Source: Krasilnikovozyma curviuscula
Lineage: Eukaryota; Basidiomycota; Tremellomycetes; Cystofilobasidiales; Mrakiaceae
NCBI GenBank assembly: GCA_014825775.1
Contig: MVAQ01000050.1
Span: 1-64,000, forward strand
Length of the DNA stretch: 64,000 bases
Direction: 5' to 3'
Below are positions 48,813-59,766 of the stretch, in pieces. The notes under the pieces were generated by a model that saw only the letters and a program-made list of their open reading frames with translations, ran no database searches and was not told where the DNA came from. Position 1 is the first letter of the stretch; every line of letters begins with the position of its first letter. The position numbers and the translations under genes are program-made.

Positions 48813-49931
48813 CAACAACATCGCCCCTTGTCCTACTGCTCTTCACCTGGCTTGTAAGCAGAGCCCTCAACCTGCTTGACTCCCTCCGCACCATGCAACC
48901 AGCTCGCACGATCTTTGGTGAACTGCTCGACCCGGGGCTTCAACTTGGTCTCGTGGAGATGGAAATCGTCCTGGTCGCGCCAACGAGAAGAAAGAGCTCG
49001 GTGTCAGTGTCGTCCTGAGGCTGTAGAGAAAAGAAAAAAAAGGCAACGACTCACAACAGTGCCGATTCTAAGGAACGGCTTTCCTGGGAAACCGGAGCTG
49101 ACCCGGTACATCAGCGTCCCGCACTCCCCACAGAAATGGTTCGTCATCGAGTTGCCCGTAGTGGTCGTCTCCTTCTGTCCATACGTCTTCAAGAGGTCCT
49201 GGCCACGGACGTGAGTGAGGTACTTGTCGTCGACGACGAAGTTGGACGCGAACATAGACGCGGTGACCTTACGACAGTCGGTGCAGTTACAGATGAAGGT
49301 GTCGACGAGACCAGGCTTGTTGACAGGCTGGGAGGATCAACCAGCAGTAATGAGAGTGTCAGAAACGCATTCATCAACGGGTTGAAGAGGGCTGGAGATG
49401 GTGGCTTCCGGACACTTACGACTTTCAACTGGACCCCCCCACAGAAACAGGTTGCAGTCGCGAAGTCGTCGTTGGACCAGACGTCGTGGTAGTTGCCGTT
49501 GAGAGGGAAGTATGGTCCTGTGAGAGCAGCTGTAAGCGTTGGAGAAGAAGCGGCGAAGAATCAACATCAGTGTTATCTCTCTCAGTACAAGTACAGGGGG
49601 GGAGGAGCACACTCACCAGAGTTATCGGTAGTGGACATCTTTGTATAGGGTCTGATTAGGTTGGTTGGTTGTGTTGTGTGTGTGTATTGTGTGTGTGTTT
49701 AGATGGCGATAGTGAAGGGCTGACCCTCTCTGATGCTGCCTGCTTTATACCCATACGTGATGGAGGTGCCTCCCTCCTCCCCCACTTCTTCTGTTAGTGG
49801 CGTCAGGTCGAAGAGTGGGTGCAGTGGGAGATGACATAACGTCTGTCTCTGACTCAGCTGACACATCAGAGTTGAGATACGTCTTCAGTAGAAACTGGGG
49901 GGTGATGGGTTGGAGGTCTGCGAACAGGACG
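48813..49931. repeat. Segmental duplication, copy 1 (1,119 bp, direct repeat)
   Basis: The segment matches 52805-53923 at a constant offset of 3,992 bp. The only difference I found is G at 48947 against T at 52939, and translations of all frames are otherwise identical. The segment carries a whole GFA-domain gene, 20 bp beyond its stop and about 290 bp upstream of its start, including a TG-rich stretch (near 49670-49700). No inverted terminal repeats or target-site duplications are visible at its edges. Confidence 0.95.
48833..49638 (-). CDS. GFA-domain (glutathione-dependent formaldehyde-activating/CENP-V-like) protein, copy 1
   Basis: A small zinc-binding protein of the Gfa/CENP-V/S-(hydroxymethyl)glutathione synthase-like fold. 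Read on the - strand from the ATG at 49638 (MSTTDNS). Four exons join in phase. The last intron starts at a GTGAGT donor after GTV and ends at GCGACCAG, giving the continuation DDFHLHETKLKPRVEQF. Zinc-binding cysteines are CFCGG, CNCTDC and CGECG. The end, EQFTKDRASWLHGAEGV, is typical of the family, with the stop at 48833. About 190 residues. An alternative acceptor (CCTCAG) would give a shorter, unrelated tail. The function in fungi is unknown; formaldehyde activation is doubtful for eukaryotic members. Identical protein to copy 2. Confidence 0.85.
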
Positions 49932-50670
49932 AGATGGGAACAACAAAATATGGTATCACCGTGTCAGCATCCAGGTGTGGCAGAGTACCAGAGCGCATAG
50001 AAAACCTGGACTTGTACCATCTCCCAAATCATCTTTGAGTACTTCCAGCGCATTTCAAAGTGTCCATTCCAAGGCCGTGCTCCACCGGCGCATCGCTCAG
50101 AGAGTCCAAGCTGCTTCATCAAAGCTCACCCCCCGCAGACAGCCCAACTACCAGACGACTCTTATGAGGAAGCCATTTTCCTTATAACCAAATAAGCTGA
50201 GGAGGTATTCCTCTCGATAAGATAAGACGGAAGCTGACGGTTGTCATCCCTGTTGACAGCGTTCTGCGCCGCATGGATTCATTTAAGAACGGTATATTCT
50301 ACATCAATTCCATCCATTCAACGAAAGGGTTTAATTGCTGCATCTGATCACGTCTTTTTCCTGTTCAAGCACTTCAATCCCTCAGCAGCTTTGTGGGAGC
50401 TGCCCTCGTTGGATACGAAAGGGCGCCCCTTCTTTTGTTGCCCGCCTCGTTTGAGCCAGAACTTGACAGATTGAACCATCTATGTTGCTAGATCGTGTAT
50501 TTAGTTTCTTATACCCATGTTGAGTGTTTCGTCGAAAGAGGATTGAGTCTTGCGGGAAACACTCTTTGGCCTTTTTGCCACTTCGTGGTCGACAGGCGAG
50601 ATGGCTCTGCTGTGTCGACGACATCCTCTCCAACCCATCAGGAAAGTCTCAGCAACATATATTCACTGCA
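49932..50670. promoter_or_regulatory. Intergenic region between GFA copy 1 and ARPC2
   Basis: About 740 bp between divergent genes. Open frames of up to 83 codons occur on both strands, with no recognisable family or splice logic. Probably promoter sequence for both. Confidence 0.4.
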
Positions 50671-52201
50671 ATGATCTTGCTTGAGGTCAGCCTGCTCCTC
50701 TTCTGATGTGCCTGATCTCATTAGACTGATAGTCCCTCCCCTCAACTAGAGTCACAACGTCATTATCCAGAATGTCCTGACGGACAGGTTCATCAAGTGA
50801 GTCCCAATCCAACTTTCAGAGAGTGACATGAGTTGCTAGCAGTGTCATTGGGTAGAAGAGGAATCACTTGTGCGCTAGTGGAAGCTTCGAACGAAGGACT
50901 GACTCTCCCTCTCCTGCCCTCCTTTGTCGAACCGCCCTCCTGCTTCCTCTCTTGCTCGCAGACCGTCGACAGTAGATATAGTCTTTGTAGACTACGATTC
51001 AACCAGATTCCACATGTCGACCCCTGAATCCAAAGGATCCCTTCTCTTCTCAATGAGTGTGAAGTGCTGGCCTGATCTCGTCAAGTACGGAGCGTTAGAC
51101 CTGCTGCAGAGGGAATACGGACAGTACCTGTTACCCCAAGACCAAACTGAACCAGAATACAACGTTTCATTGGTGTTTGATCTCGCCAATGTACCACCAG
51201 AGGGAGGTGAGCGAAATACTTATGCAGCACGCTTGTAGGAAGTCGTTGGCGAGGCAGGCTGAACTGACGACAACATCTTACCTTTCTTCTTTCCCTACTG
51301 CAGAGGAACGAACAACTCTCATCCAATCACTTTCTCACATCAAACGAAATGCATTCGCAGCACCTTTCGAAAGGGCTTTCAACGAACACGCTAAGCTCCT
51401 CGCCAACCCAACGCCAGCTGAAGATGGACCCCCTCCAGCAGGCGAACTCATGACCATCAGTTACAGAGACGAGGAAGCTATTTACATCCAAGCGAAACAC
51501 GATCGAGTTACTGTGGTGTTCAGCACGGTGTTTAGAGAAGAAATGGACAGGATATTCGGTAAAGTCTTCCTCCAGGTAAGCGACCCCCGATTGAACACGT
51601 ACCGCCTTGGTTGCATTTGCTTTGGGGCTTGAATGCTGAAGCACGCTTCTCAATCATTTTACACTAGGAATTCGTTGATGCTCGCAGACTTCCATCCATC
51701 CAGAACGCACCTCAGGTCCTCTACTCGAACAGGGAACCACCCCTCGAAATCCGCCACCTTCCAGGCTTGAAACAGACTGAAGATATCGGATACGTTACAT
51801 TCGGTGAGTCGAGCATTCTTCCTTTGTTTACAATATTCTGTCTGAAGTCTGTTATCTGACCTCCTTTCCCTTGATTGTCTCGCCTCCTCATCGTTCCAGT
51901 CCTCTTCCCTCGTCACATGGCTCCTCTCACCAAAGAAACCACCATCACCCACCTTCAGCTCTTTAGAGACTACCTGCACTATCACATTAAATGCTCCAAA
52001 GCATACATGCACTCGAGAATGAGATTTAGAGTCGCCGAGTTTGGTAAAGTGCTCAACCGGGCGAAGCCAGAGTTGTCAGCTGAAAAGGAGAGAAAGACTG
52101 CCACGTTAGTTCATAGTCCGTCTTCTGATCTGGTTGTGACGACTCGCTGATTTTGAGTTTTTGGTTACTCGCACAGTGGGCGATCTTTCCGTTCCCGTTA
52201 A
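50671..52201 (+). CDS. ARPC2: Actin-related protein 2/3 complex subunit 2 (p34-Arc)
   Basis: ARPC2 is a core structural subunit of the Arp2/3 complex, which nucleates branched actin. The first exon encodes MILLE, the second [16 protein letters not shown]. The frame continues [41 protein letters not shown] and [16 protein letters not shown]. Then come [32 protein letters not shown] and [19 protein letters not shown]. All are ARPC2 landmarks in the right order, and the last exon finishes TGRSFRSR at 52201. Seven exons. It sits between the two GFA copies and is not itself duplicated. WASP, which activates this complex, is encoded at the left end of the window. Confidence 0.96.
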
Positions 52202-52804
52202 GCGAGCCTTTTGCGTTTGGCGGGGTTGTATACTCTGGAATGGATGAAGGATTTGAGAGAAGATTCTGCTCTACTATGATCTGGACATCAATTTTTGGAT
52301 CTTTGTGCTCCTAGCATTAGAAATGGGTGAATCATCTTGCAAGCATTCTTTTTCCAGCCACCCCTCCTGTCGTAGACTACGAGGATACAATTGCCCCGAA
52401 CCGCCTGGTAGCTTGGCGTCATAGCTTCTGATCGATTTGTAATCAGACTGTTTGAGCCTGTCCAAAACTTCTACGCCGTATAACCATATGGCCTGATCTT
52501 TGGTTCACGACTCGTGCGGTGTTGTGACACAAAAACACAAACAAACCATACAAACATCCAGCCCTCAATATGTATGCTTCTATGGTTAGTTGACGTGGGA
52601 ATGTCATTTCCGATGGGAATCCATGGAGCTGCTAAAGATTGAAGTTTCACGAATAGCAACTTAGCCACTTGCATAGAAACCAAAAACTTATGTTTTCTGG
52701 CTGGGGTGATAAAGAGATCGAGATCGAGATGTCATGTATTTGGAGGGTGGGGATACGCTGAAAAGAACCGAAAACATTGTTTACGAGAAGTTTCCACTGC
52801 ATCG
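52202..52804. other. Intergenic region between ARPC2 and GFA copy 2
   Basis: About 600 bp between converging genes. Nothing distinct apart from a short GAGATC-type repeat near 52711-52724. Confidence 0.4.
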
Positions 52805-53923
52805 CAACAACATCGCCCCTTGTCCTACTGCTCTTCACCTGGCTTGTAAGCAGAGCCCTCAACCTGCTTGACTCCCTCCGCACCATGCAACCAGCTCGCA
52901 CGATCTTTGGTGAACTGCTCGACCCGGGGCTTCAACTTTGTCTCGTGGAGATGGAAATCGTCCTGGTCGCGCCAACGAGAAGAAAGAGCTCGGTGTCAGT
53001 GTCGTCCTGAGGCTGTAGAGAAAAGAAAAAAAAGGCAACGACTCACAACAGTGCCGATTCTAAGGAACGGCTTTCCTGGGAAACCGGAGCTGACCCGGTA
53101 CATCAGCGTCCCGCACTCCCCACAGAAATGGTTCGTCATCGAGTTGCCCGTAGTGGTCGTCTCCTTCTGTCCATACGTCTTCAAGAGGTCCTGGCCACGG
53201 ACGTGAGTGAGGTACTTGTCGTCGACGACGAAGTTGGACGCGAACATAGACGCGGTGACCTTACGACAGTCGGTGCAGTTACAGATGAAGGTGTCGACGA
53301 GACCAGGCTTGTTGACAGGCTGGGAGGATCAACCAGCAGTAATGAGAGTGTCAGAAACGCATTCATCAACGGGTTGAAGAGGGCTGGAGATGGTGGCTTC
53401 CGGACACTTACGACTTTCAACTGGACCCCCCCACAGAAACAGGTTGCAGTCGCGAAGTCGTCGTTGGACCAGACGTCGTGGTAGTTGCCGTTGAGAGGGA
53501 AGTATGGTCCTGTGAGAGCAGCTGTAAGCGTTGGAGAAGAAGCGGCGAAGAATCAACATCAGTGTTATCTCTCTCAGTACAAGTACAGGGGGGGAGGAGC
53601 ACACTCACCAGAGTTATCGGTAGTGGACATCTTTGTATAGGGTCTGATTAGGTTGGTTGGTTGTGTTGTGTGTGTGTATTGTGTGTGTGTTTAGATGGCG
53701 ATAGTGAAGGGCTGACCCTCTCTGATGCTGCCTGCTTTATACCCATACGTGATGGAGGTGCCTCCCTCCTCCCCCACTTCTTCTGTTAGTGGCGTCAGGT
53801 CGAAGAGTGGGTGCAGTGGGAGATGACATAACGTCTGTCTCTGACTCAGCTGACACATCAGAGTTGAGATACGTCTTCAGTAGAAACTGGGGGGTGATGG
53901 GTTGGAGGTCTGCGAACAGGACG
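52805..53923. repeat. Segmental duplication, copy 2 (1,119 bp, direct repeat)
   Basis: Direct repeat of 48813-49931, in the same orientation, with one substitution found. Both edges are abrupt: beyond 52805 and 53923 the flanks do not match those of copy 1. It is inserted between the 3' end of ARPC2 and the 3' end of the SDR gene. Confidence 0.95.
52825..53630 (-). CDS. GFA-domain protein, copy 2
   Basis: Same four-exon gene as copy 1, shifted by 3,992 bp. The start is at 53630 and the stop at 52825. The single base difference (T at 52939 on the + strand) changes an ACC codon to ACA, both Thr, in the run HETKLKP, so the predicted proteins are identical. The promoter of about 290 bp is also shared, so both copies are probably expressed alike unless flanking elements matter. 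Zinc-binding Cys pairs are all intact. Confidence 0.85.
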
Positions 53924-54128
53924 CGGCGGGAGTTGCTATAATTCTGCGCAGCAATACGCTGGAGAAATTCAGCTTCAGGGACAAATATAGTTGGTAAATA
54001 CACTTGCTTTTCACATGACAAGGTTTCAGAAACGTGGTGGGTATACAGTGATTTATGGACTATTGATATAAATGGTTGGAAGACCCGCATGGCTGGAGAC
54101 CCTTCCCGAAAAGTGCAAAAGCAAGTGT

Positions 54129-55514
<1,386 letters not shown>

Positions 55515-56137
55515 TGTTCTATTGGTATAAAGAAGTGTTGGTATGAGAGAGCTTGGGTAGTGGAAGGAAGAAGAGAATCTAATTGGAGTGGTGGGAGAGA
55601 GGATGTAGAAGATGAGAAGGGATCACCTTTTATAGTTTCCAATGTGGATTTTTCGGTTCGTTTTATCGATCTTGATGACGTATGCGGGATCTGCTGGCCA
55701 AAAAGTCGTGCAGCCAGACCAAACCAGGGGCAAAACGCTAAATGTTGGTCACGTCTAGCATGGATAATGAATATCTATCCTACTACCATAGAAGAAGCGA
55801 GTATGGAAGGAAAACTACACGGACAGAGCGACAACGCGCCAGGCTCCAACCGCCGCAGAGTCGACTTCCTGATGACGTCTTTGGTTGCAGATTTCAAGCG
55901 CGTGAACGCGAAGGATGGAAGTCGAGATGCGTGGGATGGAGAGGAGTAGTATCGGTTGTTGAGAGAGATAAGTGAAAGTGTAACTGGAGCAGTCTAACAA
56001 AATGGTCGTATCACGTCGCACTCTATATACAGGTCTTCCCGTCGATCTTTGACTCCTAGAGAAGGAGAAAAGGCCATATGACAAGGAATAATCATCTCTG
56101 TTGAATTTCGAAGGAGGCTTTTTTTCGGCCTGGGATG
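55515..56137. promoter_or_regulatory. Intergenic region upstream of the SDR gene
   Basis: About 620 bp between two - strand genes. Open frames on both strands have no family resemblance. Confidence 0.4.
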
Positions 56138-57690
56138 TTACGCGAAATTTAGCGCAATGAGGAGTTCGACGAGGCCGTCCTCTGAGTTGTAAAAGTCGAG
56201 TAAAGCCCATCCCTTCAGGACCAATTCATCCCCGAGTGCGCTTCTTCTCACAGATCGCATTGTCCTAGTCGATGCTTTGGCTTCATCGGCCAACAACCCG
56301 CCTGCTTTCTCATTGATTGCCCAAATCGCATCGATCATAAATTTACCCAGCCGAGTGTTGATACCGTTGATGCCAATTCCCCAGAATCTGAACCCTTTGG
56401 CAGCATTTACCGGGAATGCGAAGGGGAAGGAGGAAGCGGAGAAGAAGGATATTGGAATGGTCGAGGTCTGGTCGGACGATGCCACCTGAAGATTAGTGAG
56501 AGCGAGCTGAAACTTTTCAGGAATGCGGAGAATTGAGCCAATGTTATACCTCAAGAAAATGGCAATAAATCAGCAACAGTAAATCATAGGCTGTGTTCAA
56601 GGTAGCTTACCAGTCGTGGACTTTCACAATCATCTTGTTCGCGCCATTACTTCCACCATTTATTTCCCATTCAAACCCTCCCTGGACGGAGTCCACCCAA
56701 GTTTTTGGATGGATTCCCATTCCTCCTAATCCTTCAACATCGTCCCATGCATGCCCATCAGCCCCAAATCTGCTGAACAACACAATCTGCCCTCGTACCT
56801 CTCCCAAAGTTGGAATGCGGTCTTCGAGAAACCAACTGACTCCGCCTTCGTTCTCCAGCGAGCGGAGAATATGTTCAGCCATAATCAAGTCGAATAGATG
56901 GTGGGACGAGCTCTCTTGTTGGATTGAGAGTATCACAGTTTCGGACTTGTGTTTAGCAAGATACACAATGATCTCGTCCAGCAGCGTGTTAAAGTTGTTG
57001 CGTTCAGGTAAAACCCCGTGATACGTGAGAAGCTCGTTTCCATTCTTAACCTTGAGCCTGATGTCCAAGAATCTAATTCCATCTAAAAGCTGTACAGTTA
57101 GAGGAGACCCAGGTTCCTGACATTGCGAGACTGGTACACCATAATACGACGCTGATTGGTGAGTTCCTGGAAGCAGTAGTGATCCTAGGGAAGTATCATC
57201 CGGTAGACCTGACATCCAGCTGCTGGATGAAGGCACCGAGACGAAAAGAAGTCGCTGCCCTCCATTCGACATCTAGAAAGAAGGACGTCAATCACAATCC
57301 TCCTCACATAGCCCACCGGAATCTTACCTTATCCCAGTAGGAACTAATTCTATACTCCTCCAATCCCAAAAGATCCAACTTGCACCATTTCCTTCCTCGT
57401 CGTCTCTTTCTAGGGAAATTTAACCTGCCAAAGCTCGTAACCCCTCCTCCTTTCTCATGGATCCCTTCTACCACCGAAAGACTGACATCACTGAATTGAG
57501 CAGAGCAGTTATGCCGAGTTTCAGAAACGACAGTATGAATCTCTTCGCTGGCTAAGATGGAACGTGCTGGGAGGTTGAAACGGACCGTTGCACTGCTTGA
57601 AGTTCCAACTGAGCTTGCGAAGCTGACTATAAGGTCAAACTCTGTTGAGTTTTGAATGGACAGATCATGAAGAGAGTGGAATTGAGGCAT
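56138..57690 (-). CDS. PI-PLC X-domain phosphodiesterase (PLCXD / bacterial PI-PLC type)
   Basis: A phospholipase-like hydrolase of the single X-domain type. Exon 1 (start 57690) encodes an N-terminal region of about 120 residues with no known domain, ending EYRISSYWDK. Exon 2 continues MSNGGQRLLFVSVPSSSSWM. The X domain has SLLLPGTHQSASYYG, whose His is the first catalytic base, and then FLDIRLKV. TYHGVLPERNNF contains the second His. The third exon encodes a C-terminal region with FWGIGINGINTRLGKFMID, ending at the stop at 56138. Length is about 480 residues. The substrate may be phosphatidylinositol or a glycolipid. No signal peptide is seen. Two introns. Confidence 0.85.
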
Positions 57691-57911
57691 TGCAGGTGGA
57701 AAAGGCTGGTCGTGGCTCGAGCAGAAATGTTGCGCGTGTTTGGCTCTGTTTCAAGCACAAGTGCCCACAACTTCATTACTCCGTAAACTCTACACATACC
57801 GCTTAAAATTACCGGTTCTTCGCTTAGTGGGAAGCTGGTATTGATTTCTCTTGGGTCTTTATAACTTTCTTGTTTCATCTGAAGCGGCTCTACGTACAAC
57901 TGACAGATTCA

Positions 57912-59482
57912 TCAAGCAGATCCGTTACCATTTGGGTTAACCTTCTTGGATCTTACTGAGTGCCAGCTCTCTTTGATTGACTTCCAGATTAACGCAGGGA
58001 CCCCGTTGGTTACTCCAGTGCTAATGCGATCGGTACGAATTCGGTGACTGGCATCAACAAGCGTGAGAAGGGTGAAAATGAGGGTGAGGAGGACCGTAAG
58101 AGCCGAGGCTGCAGATATCATAAACATCAAGATCACTGGAAAGTAGAGACGGGGTGATTGATGGAGAGAAGTCAGTGAAATGGTAGAGGGCATGAGCATC
58201 ACAAATAAGCACTCACTTTGCAGTTTCGCAGCCTGCTCAACCGTTTGTCCAGCGCTCACAGCACCCGCCATCAATCTACAAAGACATTAGTAGCCATTAT
58301 GTTTGAAGAAGGGCAGAGGGGGGGGGCGGAAGCGATGTCAGCGATAAGATATAAATGCAGACTGGTCAGCAGAAGGAGGAACGTTCATACCCAGGGATGG
58401 AGCTAAAAAGCAACGGAAAAGGCGAAATGTGAGCATTTTGAGATCATTTAATAAGAAAAGCATCGATAGACTGACATCAGACCAATCACAGACATCTGAT
58501 TGATTGTTGGAAGCAGCGCGAGGGAGATCGCTTCTGTCAGAATCGGCCGACACGCTTCAAACCTGGAAGCACCGAGAGCTAGTACGCTCTCGATTCTGCG
58601 AAGAATCGATCCTGTTACTGGGAAGGTCGAGCACGGGGAAAGGGGCAAAAGGCTTACCTGTCTCGAGACTCCGTAAATTCTTTCAGCACACTACTGGTAG
58701 CAACTCCAACCGCACTCATTGCATTTCCAAGAATCATCCCAACGACAGGGACTGGAGTTAAGAGAGGATTTGTTTCAGCCACGGGTGGGGAAAGAGCCGG
58801 CAACACGGAGCCTGTGAACTTACCATATTGTTGAGGCTTCCAAACTGGGTGCCTTCGAAGAGATGCACTTCCTGCAACACTGACAGGTATAGTGGAGACC
58901 ATCAATGAAACCAAGACGATGTAGAACATATTATTGAAGCGCTTTTTGGCCTTGTTAAACACTGCTTCGATGGCAGCTAGTAAGTTCAGCACAACAACAA
59001 TGCCAATGACACCCCAGACATTGTTTGCAGCAAAAATGTTGTCCAAGATGAGGGACATGACACTGAGCTGGGCGATACATCTGACAAGTCGGCGAGGATG
59101 TGGTCAGCCTGGTCCCAACTTCACCTTTAGCAGGAAATCTCACCTCACAGCTGAGATAGTTAAACTTTTCCCAATTTTGAGCCCAAGAAGCACTGAGAGA
59201 ACTGTAGGCAGGTGGGGGGTGGATGAGATTCACTCGTATCGGCCAAAATGACGTTGATGCTCCAACAACGAGGTTACCACTCACCAGCATCAAAAATAAT
59301 GAACGAGAACCCAAGGGCAACATTGAGGTCTAGTAAAAAGGATTACCAAGTTCTTTAGACCAACTACCCTCGTTAAGATCAAGAAGCCAGCAACCTGGAA
59401 ACGTACAGGTGAGCCTGGGCTGATCGTCTGGCATCTTGTCGAATGCCCCCAAGCTTGAGTTGAACACAGAGAGATATTCCAT
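57912..59482 (-). CDS. UPF0014 (FetB/ALS3-like) multi-spanning membrane protein
   Basis: An integral membrane protein of the UPF0014 family, which includes bacterial FetB (iron export permease) and plant ALS3/STAR2. The start at 59482 gives MEYLSVFNSSLGAFDK. Hydrophobic segments begin with LNVALGFSFIIFDA, VLSVLLGLKIGKSLTISAV and SLILDNIFAANNVWGVIGIV. Family motifs are VVGMILGNAMSAVGVA (the GMxxGN motif), LALGASRFEACRPILTEA and IPGMMAGAVSAGQT. The basic C-terminus ends at 57912. About eight exons. FetB works with an ATP-binding subunit (FetA), and no such gene is near here. Its direct role in this fungus is not known. Confidence 0.82.
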
Positions 59483-59766
59483 CTGGATATACCGCAACAC
59501 TTCAAGATGTGGTTAGGGGACAGACAGGACTGCATTTTTTCTCGAGCAAGATGCTTGCTTCGCGAGCGAATCATGCACATGCGGTGGCGAGGCTACCCAA
59601 ATACCTTGTCAAGCATGTTTCATTTTCTCGTCCGCTTAGCAAGGGAAAAGAAAGACCACTCTGGCTGCTTTCGCCCAGGAGTAAGATAGAGGAGGGGATT
59701 CACGCCAGTGTGATCGGATCCATACAGCGGCCATATCCTCCCATACTTTCCAACGAACGGATGTAG

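Noticed and set aside
49136..49492. 118-codon + strand open frame found identically in both GFA copies (also 53128-53484)
   Set aside because: It is antisense to GFA exons and introns and repeats only because the segment is duplicated. No domain or start context supports it.
48813..53923. Transposon or retroelement explanation for the duplicated segment
   Set aside because: No terminal inverted repeats, LTRs, transposase or reverse transcriptase, poly-A tail or target-site duplication are visible, and the introns are retained, so it is not a processed copy.
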